A stretch of DNA of 64,000 bases. It comes from Meloidogyne chitwoodi. Its lineage: Eukaryota > Nematoda > Chromadorea > Rhabditida > Meloidogynidae. Shown here piece by piece: positions 20,096 to 31,896 of this stretch (its first letter is position 1; each line of letters starts with the position of its first letter). The notes beneath the pieces are model-generated. The model ran no database searches and had not been told where the DNA came from. It saw nothing but the letters and a program-made list of their open reading frames with translations. Location of the stretch: the NCBI GenBank assembly GCA_015183035.1, contig JACZZP010000015.1:1860001-1924000 (forward strand), written 5' to 3'. Both the position numbers and the translations under genes were made by a program.

Positions 20096-22563
20096 TTATT
20101 CTTCTTCTTTAAGATCACTAATAAACTGATTGAAACCTGATTCCTGTTGTCGAAATGTGTCCAACTTAAAGTTATGGGAATTTTAATAAAACAAAGAGAG
20201 AAAAAAGAATTTTAATCCTTTAAATATCAAATTACAAGAATTCAAGAAATTTAACAAAAAATTTAAAATTCTTAGAAAATATAAGAGTATTTTTTAAAAT
20301 TAATTTTAGTTAAAACCCTTTAAAAATTGAAACAAATAAAGTAAAAAATAAATTTAGGCAAAAAATAAAATTTAATTTTACTTATAGTGAGTAAATTTCT
20401 AAATTTAATAAATAAAAAATTAAAAAAAAACCTGATCTTTCAATTCTATTGCACTTTCAGAAGCACATAAAGATTCCAATTTATCTGGTGCAAATTTAAC
20501 TTCTTTAAAAAATTCACTCAATTCTGTTCCCAAATCAGAATTTGAACCACCAGCATTTATTGAAGCAAAAGCAATAACTTTAACATAAGAATTGTCACTT
20601 GAACAACAACCTTCATCATCATCATCATCAATATCATCATTATTATCTTCTTCTTCTGATTTTATTTCATTCTGTTTTGTATTTTGTTGGTTTATTTCTG
20701 TTTTGTTTACATCAGATTCTGTTTTTGTTGTTTCTTTTTTAGGAGAATATTCTGAAAAAATAAAAAGAAAATATATTTAAAAATACAATTCTGATTTTTT
20801 TATTTTATTAAATTCTGGTTATTTAATTTTTGTATTCTTCTGATTTCTGTTTTTATCATTAATATTTTACAAAACAAAATCAGAAAAAGAGAAAAGAAAA
20901 ATACAATTCTGATTTGTGTTCATTTGTTTTTCTGATTTTTTATATTTGTTTTTCTGATTTATGCTTATTTAATTTTTATAATTATAAAATTCTGATTTTT
21001 GTATTCTTATGTAAACTCTGAAACTAAATACCAAATATTTTATTGTTTTTAGCCTCTTGTTTTTTATCTTCTTTAGTTTCTTCCGTTGTAGTAAACGCAA
21101 CAAACTCTTCTATACCGATAGATGAATTCCTTCTCACATCTGACTTGCGTAAAGTTTTGTTGTTATCGAGAGACATATTGCTTCCCCGTGCATTATTTGA
21201 TGAAATATTTGTAGTGTTTAGAGCATCTTTTTAATAGAAATTTTTATTAAAAAATAAATAAAATTATTTCACCATCTTCTGGAACATTAGGCAATATTTT
21301 TAATTGATCAGAAGAGCTTCTTGAATATAACAAAAGAGAAGAAAAAGGAAAAGAATTGTTTCGAACACGAAGCTAAAAAAATTAAGAATAAAATTTTAAA
21401 AATCAAAAAAAAAACCTTTTGATGTGGAGTTGAATTTCTTTGAGGAAAGCTATTTGAAGCAGGAGGAGATTCACCTCTACTAATTGTAGCTGTTGGATCT
21501 GATTTTGTACCAGAAGTTGCTCCGCCAACTGATGAAAAGGAATGTCCTCCACTACCAACAATAAATTTAGGTGAAACATGCAGAGGCAGATCCTTAAAAA
21601 TTAATAAAAAATTAAATATCTTCTCCTCAAACCTGACTAATAGGACTTGTACTAAACAAATTAATATTTTCCAAAGATGTAGGGGTGACTGGAACAATTC
21701 TACTTCCTTCATTTGGTATAGCTATTCCAATATTTTTTTCTTCCAAAATTTCTTCATTTTCTGGAACAAAAGGTTGTGGTTGAATTTCCATTTTTGTACG
21801 AAAATGTAATTCTACTGAAATTGTTCCAAAAGGAGAAGGTAAATAACCTAAACGTCTATATTTTGTTTCTTCTCCAAGAAGTGAAAGATCTGGTTCTCCA
21901 TCAAATACCTTTTTTTAAAATAAAATAAACAAACTTAGACTTTAAAAAATCATACTTTATAACAAAAAATAAAAGTATCAGGTCCCTGATTTTTAACATA
22001 ATGTCGATAGGCAGGTGTAAACCTAGACGCAACAATTATAGACTTTAAAAGAGTTGACATTTGCTGGTACAATGTAGTCCGAATATTAACAAATTTGTCT
22101 GCGCATTCTTTATCGAATCTAACAATCCTAAAAGTGTGAAAAATATTATCAAAACTTTTAAAAATAAAAAAACCTCTACCAAGTTTCTAAAGGTAATTTA
22201 TCTCCATCTGCAGTTAAAAGAATAAATTCCAAAGAAAAAATGGAGAATTCAGGAGGATAACTAAAAATAATATAATATTATTTATAAAAAAATAAATAAA
22301 ATTCACAGACTTTCTCCCAATTGTAGATTTTAAATAAGCAGCAACCTCACCAATTTCATCCATAACTAAATTAAACCAAATCATTTGATCTGAAGATTGT
22401 ATACATGGAGAAGGGTGCATTTTCCCCATTCGAGCTTGTACAACTGCTTGAACCATTCTTGTGCAGAAAAAACGCATATAATTTGAAATATCCTTCTCGT
22501 CAGCATTTCTTTAATAAAATTAATTAATTATTTAATTTTTAACTTAAAAAAAACTCACATCAT
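20096..22563 (-). CDS. atg-13: Autophagy-related protein 13 (EPG-1)
   Basis: Regulatory subunit of the ULK1/Atg1 kinase complex that starts autophagosome formation. The N-terminal half is a HORMA domain: after MINADEKDIS it reads NYMRFFCTRMVQAVVQARMG (human KFFALKTVQVIVQARLG), WFNLVMDEIGEVAAYLKS (human DWFNLAIKDIPEV), LETWIVRFDKECADK, TLYQQMSTLLKSIIVASRFT then PAYR, and LPSPFGTISVELHFRTKM. The C-terminal half is a Ser/Pro-rich disordered tail (SFPQRNSTPHQK) followed by an acidic Asn/Asp stretch, ending FNQFISDLKEEE. Start: ATG in a tiny first exon, ATG AT|GTGAGT, spliced to the HORMA exon. Palindrome 2 lies about 135 bp past the stop. Several introns carry TTCTGATTT motifs. Confidence 0.85.
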
Positions 22564-23376
22564 GGTAAAAGATTTATATTGAAGAAATAAAATAAAATTT
22601 AAGTAAAATTATAGAAAAAATAAAAAATTACAGGCATAAAATATTTAAATGTTCCTAAAAAATAAATGGTCATTGGACAAAATGACATTTAAAAGTAAAT
22701 TTAATAAATTGTATGTCTGATTTACAGTAAATACGATTAAAATAAACAAGTACACTTATAAAATAATAAAAGAGAGAAAGAAAAAAATATAACGTCAAAT
22801 AAGTAGAATTTATTTCTCTATTTTTGCAGACACTAAAAAGTAACTCAATTAGGCGCCGACCGACTAAGAAAATAGTCTATAGTTTCCTCTTTATGTCTAG
22901 TTTCTTCTTTATTTGGCATACTATTTTGCGTCTAGTTAGGCTATAGTGTATATCTTTAATATTTAATCAAAGAGAGAGAAAGAAAAACAAAAAATATAAA
23001 CGTCAAAAAGGAAGAATTTATCTTCTCTAACTATTCATATTTATCTAACTATACAGTCACAAAAAATAGTGTATACATCTCTAACATCAATAACAACATT
23101 TTTTACACTTATTGATTTTGTCGGGAGGTTGTCTTTTTCCTTTTTCTCCAGTGCTTACTATTATTGCTTGCCCAAACAAATGCGTAAAAAGAATTTAGTT
23201 TTGTGGGGGACTTTCTCTTTAAATAAAGTATTTATTTTTTGGCAAGAATATTGCAATATTTTTTCTTAAAAGATTTACTAAATTTACTGGGACATCTTCC
23301 AAAAACCTAAACTTTTATTTTAAGATGTTTATCTAATTTTTCTAGTTAAAATATTCCATAAAAATGAATTTCTAAA
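22564..23376. promoter_or_regulatory. Divergent upstream region of ATG13 and the DUF4211 gene
   Basis: About 810 bp holding both promoters. A stretch of roughly 55 bp occurs twice as a direct repeat (about 22765-22820 and 22970-23030), sharing AGAGAGAAAGAAAAA, an ATATAA(A)CGTCAAA core and GAAGAATTTAT-type ends. Between the copies is a small GC-richer patch (TTAGGCGCCGACC). CGTCA is a CREB-like half-site, but a function is only a guess. Confidence 0.45.
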
Positions 23377-26300
23377 ATGGAACCAAAAAATAATTTGCAC
23401 TTGACAACACAAAACAACAATAATACGGCCTCTTTTTTGGCTAATTCTACAGGGGGAGGTGGATTTAGAATTTATTTTTTTTATTTTTTATTAATTTATT
23501 AAAATACTTAATCTAACACCTCAAAAACTCAAAAATATAAATAAAAATTTTTTAGACATTTCGCCAAAGAAAATATATTAATTTTATTATTCAAAATTAA
23601 TTTAAAATTAGTAAGGTGATCAAAAAGTAATAGTTAATTATTATCTTTTCTCTTGTATTTAATATTTTATTTTTAGGTTCAGAACCGAATGGAACCGATA
23701 TTTTCTCTACTTTATGTAATTTGGCTACAACGACCAATTCTGGATTTAATCCACAATCTCATCTACTATTTCCTCATATTTCAAATGAATGGAATAATAA
23801 TTCTAATAACTGGCTTGATCAGGTTATTTAATTAAAATAAATTGAAAAAAGTTTTTTTGTGTTTTTCAAGGCAAAACTTTCATTGTTTCCCATGTATGGA
23901 CTTTTACAAGCTAGTAGCAACAATACAAGGTTGTTAATTTAAAAATATATTGAATTAAAATATTTTTAGCGAATTTTCTCACAATTCTTTGCCTGAAAGA
24001 AATTTTCACCAAACAAATAATAATTGCAATATCTCAGCACCCCCTTTCAACATTGTGGAGAATTTACAATCGTCTTTTGGACTTTTATACAATAATAATA
24101 ATATGACAAATTTAACAAATCCTCTACAATCTCCTCTAGGAATGCTACATCAGTCGCCGCATACTAAAATTGTATTTTATTGATATTAAAAAATCATAAT
24201 ATAAAATAAGTAAACCTATAATAAAAATCAGAACGAGTGCATAAATTATTTGAACTACAAAAATCAGAATTTGTTTAATTACAAAAACAAAAATAAATTA
24301 AAAATACAAAAGTCAGAATTTGTAAGATTGTAAAAAATCAGAATTTGTAAATTTACAAAACAAAAATCAGAATATTTTTAAAAAATATTAATCATCAGAA
24401 TTTGTTAAAATGCAAAAACAGAAATCAGAATTTGTAAAATTATAAATACAATAATTCAGAATATGAGTACCTACTCTACTGCTAGCGATTCTGATTGTAC
24501 CTTACATTCGAATCCGCCTTCCTCCAATTTAAGTCAACTTATTATTTCTCCGACACAACCTGTGGTTGAAGATCATCAAACAGTTAGTTTTTCGAGTATT
24601 TTTATATAATTTTTTTTTAATTTTAGTCACTCAATAATCATTCATCACATCCTCCAGTTGAAGCAATAGATGAATTTATGTTTGATTTGCAGGATTTTGA
24701 GGAATTACTTATGGAACAACCATCCACATCTTTTCAACACCGTGTGGTTGAGCCTTCAATGCCTTTTTCACAAAATTCTGATTGTTCAATTTCCAATAAA
24801 ACTGAACATATTTCGAGTACAATAACTTCTGGGAATTTGAACAATTTAAATATTTATAAATCTCATCAAGAGGAATTGGCAAATGCTGACAAAGAAGTGG
24901 ATAGATTAGTTAGTTATTTTTAATAATTTATATTTTTTAATTTTATTAAAAATTGATTAAAAATTAATTTTCAGGTCTCTATGGTTGCACACAAAAATAA
25001 TATTTGTCGAGATAAAGATACTACTACCACTACAAATTCCAGTAGCCTTCAACAACATAGTATATCTTCTCTTTTTGCTAGTTTAAATTGTCCTCCATCA
25101 ACTAGCAGTGCTGTTCAACCTAAACTTTCATCTAAATTGGAAGTGCCTCAAGTATGAATTTTAAATAATTTTTTAAAAATATTAATTTTTCTGCATTTTT
25201 TTAAAGTTTACCCCTCCCGATTCACCTTCTCCAACTTCCACAACAATAGCTTTTAATGACCAACCACCTTGGAATTGCTTAAATGATAATCATCATCCTC
25301 AACAATTAACAACAACGAATGATCAAAATAAATTAGAAAACAGTCGTCATAGCTCTTTTGGTTCATCTACTAGTAGTACTGCTATATTACCTAATATTTC
25401 TACTCCTTTAAAAGAATTAGGTTCTTCTCCTTTAGGAAATTTATTAATATTTCCTTCAAAAACAACAACAATAAATAATAAAAAATCTTCAATTTCTTTA
25501 ATTCCTAATGAAGCATCGCAAAGCCAAGTCGACCCTTTGAGATTAAGTAAATTGGCAATGTCACGCAAAAACAGTGATAAACGTATTCCAATTTACAAAA
25601 GAGGAGCTACTTTTGTTAGTAGTAGTAGATCGTCTTTTATAGAGTCTTGCTTAAAAAATGAACCTGCAGCACAAAATGGTAAAAAAAATATTATGATTTT
25701 TAGAGTCATTTGAACAATAAAAACACAATTTATTATTTTTTAAATTAAAAATTCTGGTTTTTACAAACGAAAATTCTGACGTTAAAACACATAAATCTTC
25801 CTTTGTTTTATACAAATTCTGGTTTTATATTTTGTAAAAATTACAAATTCTGATTTTATATTTTTTTAAAATACAAATGTTGGTTTTATATTTTTAAAAT
25901 ACATTCTGATCTGATTATTTTGTGTTTTAAATTATTTTGTTTAATTCTGAAATGTTAAATAAATGTAACTAATATTCAAATATTAAAAACACAAAAAAAA
26001 TTCTGATTTTTACAATTTTTATTTTTCAGAACATTCTACTCTTACAACAGAAGATGCTTTCAATTTTGACGAAGATTTTGATGATAAATCTACTGATCAT
26101 ATTAACAATGACATAATTCCTTTAAAAAGTCCTCAACAAAATTTTCAATCACAACAAACAGATAAACGATTGGGAGAGCATACACAAGAAAAAGTTTGTG
26201 AAATTTAAATTAAAAATTTTTTTTCATTAAAAAATTTTTTTTTATTTATTTTTAAAGGTAAAACGAAAATATACAAAAAGAAGGAGTTTTGTAGAAGAAA

Positions 26301-29042
26301 CGCCTAATAATATTGTTAAAGATGTGGAGCATAAACCAAAAGGTTTTTTTCATTTTATCAATTTTTTTAAATATTTTTTTTAGTGAGACCTTTATTAGCC
26401 GAACAAATTCGAATGCGTAGACCTATCGGAACTTTTTTAAATGCCGAAATAGCTAGAGATGACAATGCAGCAATATGTGAAGTTCCAGCTGCTGTTTGTA
26501 CACTAAAAAATAGTGATAACATGTAAAATTTAATTTTAAAATTTAATTTATATTAATTAAAAAACTTGCTTTGATTCTGTTTTTATTTAGACAAAAAATT
26601 TTTGAAAAATATTTTTTTCTAAGTTTTAGCCCTTCCAACGACTCAGATCTCAAACCTTTACCAAAACTTGTTATTCGTATATTACGTCGAACAGAGTCCA
26701 CAACAACAGATGCTTTACCTACACCTGAACTAAATGAAGATTATAATCAATTTAATAAACATAATAAAAAGAAAAAGCATCATCATAAAAAACATAAAAA
26801 AGAAAAAGATGTTGATTGGACAGAAACAGATGAATGTAGTAAAACTATAAAAATTAAAGGGACACATAATAAAGATAAAAAACAACATAGAGAACATAAA
26901 AAGAAAAGAAGAGATTCTAAAGGATCTATTGGGTTAAAATTAAATTTATTTTTGTTTAAAATATTTTTTTTTTATTTTTTTAGTAGCTTAGACAATTTTG
27001 AATCTAATAACAAAAATGTTCAATTTACTCCTTCACAAATTAGACGAGATTCTTTTTCTCCAGAAATTTTTTCTGGTGTTTTAATTGATCAAAAACAACA
27101 ATTAAATAAAGAAGAGGATGAAAATAATTTTATTGAACGTTTACATTATTTTGAACGTCCAATGGAAAATCCAAGAAAAGGAACTTTTCTTTTGTCAAAA
27201 GAGGATTTATTTAAACCAGATTGTGCTTTATGGAGAATTGATAATCAGAATTTGCTACAAAAATATATTCCTTTTATACAAGAGGATGGAGAACATAAAG
27301 GAGAAATATTTTACAAAAATAGTCAAACGGTAGAGATAAAATAATTTTTAAAATCAAAAATTGTAAAAAACAAAGTCAGAAATTGTAAAAAACAAAATCA
27401 GAAATTGTAAAAAACAAACTTTAGACTTAGAAATTTAAAAAATTAAACTTTAAAATCAGAATTTTTTAAAATAAACTTTAAAATCAGAATTTTCTAAAGT
27501 TTAAAAACAATTAAAAAATACAAAAATATTTTAACTTTTTGTATTTTTCTTTTTTTATTAACATCAATAATATTTTTTTATAGTATTCTGGATGGAGCCC
27601 TGATTTTGTAGATAATCATGTTGTTGTGAGAGGTTAATTAATTATTACATTTTCTTTTTAAATTTTTAAAATTATAAATTTTTTTTATTTATTTAGTTGA
27701 ATATATAAAAAAGAGTCGTTCTGACAACATTGTTAGACCATTACTTCCATTGCAAGATTTATTTCCTGTTGTTTGTTCATCTATAAATGGATATGATGGT
27801 AATATATTTTATTAATTTTAATAGAATAAAAATTTTTCTTTTTTAAGATAAATGTATTGTAAAAGTTTCAAAATCTGAGCCTGTAAAACAATGCAAATTG
27901 AACTCCAAAGAACACCAAATTGTTGAACATTTGCGAACATTCGTTGAAATTATGCTTAGACATTCCATAACGTTACAATTTGTACAAAATATTAAGGATA
28001 AAAATGGTTTTTTTTTATTTTAAAAATTCTGATTTTAAAAATATACAATTTTTAGATTGGAATTATTTATGCGCAATGACTGAAATCGAAACACAAATTA
28101 AAAACAATTTAAAAATTATTTGTTCAGAAAATCCCCGTTGGTTGCCTTCTTTTTTGGAGGCATTGCACAATTTTCCAAACATTTTCTTTCTTCGGGATTT
28201 TGATTTAGAGCATAAAGAAGAGCATCAATCTTGTCAGGTAAAAATAATTCTGATTTTCATTAATTGTAAAATAAGTTTTACAAATTCTGATTTTTTTGCA
28301 ACCTGATTTTCATTAATTTTTACAATTCTGATTTTTATAAGTTTTACAATTTTATTAGTTTACAATTCAGTTTTTATAAATTCTCATTTTTATTTAATTT
28401 TTAGGCTTGTCTACTTAAATGCCTAGATATCAACCAAGCAATCCAACTTTATACTGAGGAAGTTTACGACACTGAAACAATTGTACCAAAAATATTAAAT
28501 TGTCAAAATACTGTTTGCAATATTGACTTTTATTTATGCAACAGATGTGCAACTGCAGCATTAAAATATCATAAAATTTATCATTTGAAATATTCAATAT
28601 TTAAAGCATCTGAATTAAAGGTTTTTTTTAATTTTATGTTAATTCTTTTTTTTTTTTAATTTAAAGTTGGAATTAACAAGTACAGAAAATCCAGAGTATT
28701 CTGTTGATCATGTAATTGAGCGATGCAAAAATGATAGTGACTGGGTGGAAAATGTAATATAAATTTAAAAATAATAATTTTTCGCAATAAAAATACAATT
28801 AATAAAAACAAAATTATTGTAAAACTTAAATTTTAAAGTAACTAATTTTTGTAATTCTAAAATCAGAATTTGTAAAAATATAATTGTATTTCTTAAATCA
28901 GAATTTGCAATAAATAATTTTCTGAACTCAGAATTTGTAAAAATATAATAATTGTAATTCTGATTTGTATTTTGTAAAAATAACTTTATTTTTTTTCTAG
29001 ATTTGTAATGATGGTGCTAATGTTCTTCTATCAAAACAATAA
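23377..29042 (+). CDS. DUF4211-domain protein (QSER1/PRR12-like)
   Basis: Long gene with many exons encoding more than 1,000 residues. The N-terminal two thirds are Asn/Ser/Gln-rich and disordered, with a possible acidic activation-like patch (EFMFDLQDFEELLMEQ), SP-rich FTPPDSPSPTSTT and basic runs (KRKYTKRRSF; HNKKKKHHHKKHKKEKD). The C-terminal region has an ordered domain: WNYLCAMTEIETQIKNNLK, NPRWLPSFLEALHNFPNIFF, then CQACLLKCLDINQAIQLYTE and CNIDFYLCNRCATAALKYHK. The W-x-x-x-F-x-x-A-L-x-x-x-P pattern followed by paired Cys and Y-D-T-E-T resembles DUF4211 of vertebrate QSER1 and PRR12, chromatin-associated proteins. The start is ATG 23377, preceded at 23364 by a three-codon upstream ORF. 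Introns hold dense AAATCAGAATTTG repeats. Confidence 0.72.
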
Positions 29043-31896
29043 TATATGTGCCATTTTAAATGTGAAAATTTCAAAAAAAAAATTGCGGGTATTCAAATAT
29101 ATACAGAACTGCCTATAATTATTTTATATTATTCAATCCCAATGAATTTTTTCAAAATTATTTTTTTTTGTTTTTGGCCGGTTTTATTAGAAAAAAATTT
29201 TTTATTTTTAAGAGATTAGAAAAAAGAAAAGAATTGATAGATTATTACATTAAAGCTTTTGCTTCTATTTTTACATTAAAATATCTTAAAGACAACACTA
29301 CCGGTCATTTTTATTGCTTTTGTTGCAAACTTATGTTACTTACCTATATATATACTAATGCATTTTCCATAAAATTATTTTTAAAACTACTTAAATATTT
29401 TTTTATTATTTTTATACTTTAACAATTGTTATATTTTAGCAGAATTTTACAAATAAATAAAATATTAAATACTTATTTTATATTTTCAAAATATTTTTAA
29501 ATAAGTTTAAGATTCTTAAGTATTTTTTAATATATTTTTTTCAATAAATTGTTTTTAGATAAATTTAATTTTATAATTTTTTTTGTTAAAAATTTTGAGG
29601 TTTTTAATAAAAATTTATGGAAGGTTTTCTTTAATTACAAATAATAATTTAATAAATTTATTTTTTTCACAGCTTCTTCTGCAGAATGTGCCAAGTCAAA
29701 ACATATTTTTGGGTGCACCGATCCCAGCATAAGTGCAAGACCGGGCCGATGCGCGGTAAGGAAGGGCGGAAGCACCCCCCTTACCCCCATCCAAAAACTA
29801 AGGTTTTCTACCAGACCTTACCTAGAGTAAGGCCCTAACCCTACGCCACTCGCGCTGCCGGGACAGCGCGACTTGGCGCCGACGTAATTGATTTCTAGCC
29901 CTTAGTAAAGACCGGCGTTGTACGCGTCGACGCTTCCACCGACGCCGCCGGACCCACATCCGGACACGATCGCATACGCCGAGAATGACAGTAGAAAAAA
30001 TTTCTATCATGTTCATTTTTTGGGTTTAAACCAAATTAAATTTCAACTTTTTATTTTAATAACATTTTCTTTAACAAAAATATCGTCGAGGTTTATACAA
30101 AAGGAATAACTCTGCCGTATTGTATTTTCTATGTACGTCTATTTACATATTATTTTCATTTATCTAATTGTGGGTGGTCAGTACAAAATTAAATAAACTT
30201 ATATAAAAGTCAATATCCTTCAGACAGTTTGCCAAAATTGGCGTTTTTTTAAATTTAAATATTTTTTGGATTTCCTTTTTGAATAAAACGGTTATTTTCT
30301 AAATTAGCCTAAAATTAAATAATTTTATTTTCAGTTAAGATATGCGTCATACAATTCAATAAATACAAGGTATTAAATTAAAACATTAATAGATGTAAAA
30401 CCTTCCATAAATTTTATTAATTTTTTTAATTTTTTTTTATATTCTGATAAAATTTTTTTTTTATTTTATTAAATTTTTTTTAGTTAAAAATTTATTTAAA
30501 AAATTATAAAATTTTAATAAAAAAATTTTGAATTATTCAAATTTATTTTCATTAGATAAAGCAAAAGGAGAATTTAAATACTGTAGAATTTATCATTTTT
30601 GACATTTTTCCAATATTTTCTCTATATTTTCTATTCTCTCTTACCCTCATTGATTGGCGAATGATAAGCAGCAACTCATTTTAACTAAAAAATTCTGATT
30701 TTGTATTTTAGTTTAATTTTCTGATTTTTCTTATAATTCTGATTTCTGTATTTTCATGTTTCTGATTTTTGTATTTCAATTTCATTGCTAAATTTAGATT
30801 TTAGAAAATCAATAAGCAATTGCTCATACAAACGAGACAGAGAACACAATTTATTCGCCCGTCTATCTTGCTAGACAGTATGTACTAAGAAAAAGCTTTT
30901 TAAAATGTTAAATGAATACAATGTCCATCAGACAAAATGACCAAAAGTCAAAATATCATTACTCAATAATTCCTTATCGACTTTATTTTTGTCAGCATTT
31001 TGTCCACTTTTGCCCGTTCGAACCTTTTGACAATTAGATATTTTATAGAGTGAAAGAGAAAGAGCAAAAAGAGGGCAACTTTAAAAAAAATAAAAGTATA
31101 TTTTTTTCTTTCTCCGACAAAATATAAACATACATCATCACTCTCTCCGCGGTAGCGCTGAATGATTGTGTTTAAAAAAAGTATGGGGAGAGAGATATAA
31201 AATTGAATAGAAGAAATAGAGAGATAGTTCAGTGGGGGAGTAATTGGGGGAAAGAAGAAAAAAGGGTTGAGAGAGAGTTTTATGGGAGCAGTAGCGAAAC
31301 GAAGAGAATCTTCTATATTTTCTCGAAAAAAATGTGTGTGCTGCAATGAATGATGAGCACTGGTTGGTAGTGGCAAACAACAACTGCATTTTTATATTTT
31401 TATGTATATAAATTGTGTTTTGCAAGTTTACTTTTTACAAATGTATTTCACGGATTTAAGATGTTTATTAATCATAATGCAATTTTTAATATAAACTTTC
31501 CGGATTGTAAATATAACATTATAGAATATTCCAACTTTCCGGAAAAAATTTAATAAAACTTTCCGGAAAACAAAATACAGTTACAACTTATCGAAAGCAT
31601 AAAATAGATTTCCGGAAATTACGAAAATACATATCAACATATCCCCCAAAATTGCTTATAATCGTACTTTTTCGTTTTGTTCATTTTTATCTTTCTGAAC
31701 ATTTTGATTGACTGACATTTTGTCGTTTAGGCATTTATCACTTTATGAATGATTTTCTTGATTAGTTTCCCATATTTTACAATTACCGTCTGAGTTATAA
31801 AATTAAATGTTAATTTTATTTAGGTATATTTTTTAGACTTTCATTTTATACATTATTGACTGCAAAAGTGTGCTATTACAAGATTTTATTTAAAAA
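29043..31896. other. Gene-poor 2.9-kb region upstream of the MATH gene
   Basis: No convincing coding sequence. It contains a GC-rich hairpin island (29690-29995), TTCTGATTT and TTTCCGGAAA motif clusters (30690-30790, 31498-31625), and a strongly purine-rich plus-strand stretch around 31040-31330 (GAGAGAGAG runs). The last 500 bp should include the promoter of the gene at 31897. Long open frames on the minus strand opposite the purine tract are explained by pyrimidine-rich composition. Confidence 0.5.
29690..29995. other. GC-rich, hairpin-rich island of unknown origin
   Basis: About 300 bp that are clearly GC-rich inside extremely AT-rich DNA. It contains a row of short perfect stems: GGTAAGG/CCTTACC (29755-29761 with 29779-29785), CCTTAC/GTAAGG (29816-29821 with 29827-29832), an 8-bp stem TCGCGCTG/CAGCGCGA (29850-29857 with 29864-29871), GCGT/ACGC (29915-29925) and CCGGA/TCCGG (29948-29963). 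No frame looks like a known protein. Possible explanations are a structured RNA gene, a fragment of a GC-rich repeat or transposon, or foreign DNA. I could not match it to rRNA, SRP RNA or a spliced-leader RNA. Confidence 0.6.

Noticed and set aside
29168..29422. Plus-strand open frame of 84 codons after the DUF4211 gene.
   Set aside because: Rich in Phe/Ile/Lys from AT composition; no recognisable domain or splice context.
29690..29995. Possible 5S rRNA, SRP RNA or spliced-leader gene in the GC island.
   Set aside because: A loose resemblance of GGGTGCACCGATCCCAGCA to a 5S start does not continue, the internal promoter boxes are absent and no SL1-like sequence is present.
30963..31425. Two overlapping minus-strand open frames of 95 and 137 codons.
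   Set aside because: They lie opposite a purine-rich tract, have no homology, biased Phe/Leu/Ser/Pro composition and no splice partners. Best explained by base composition.
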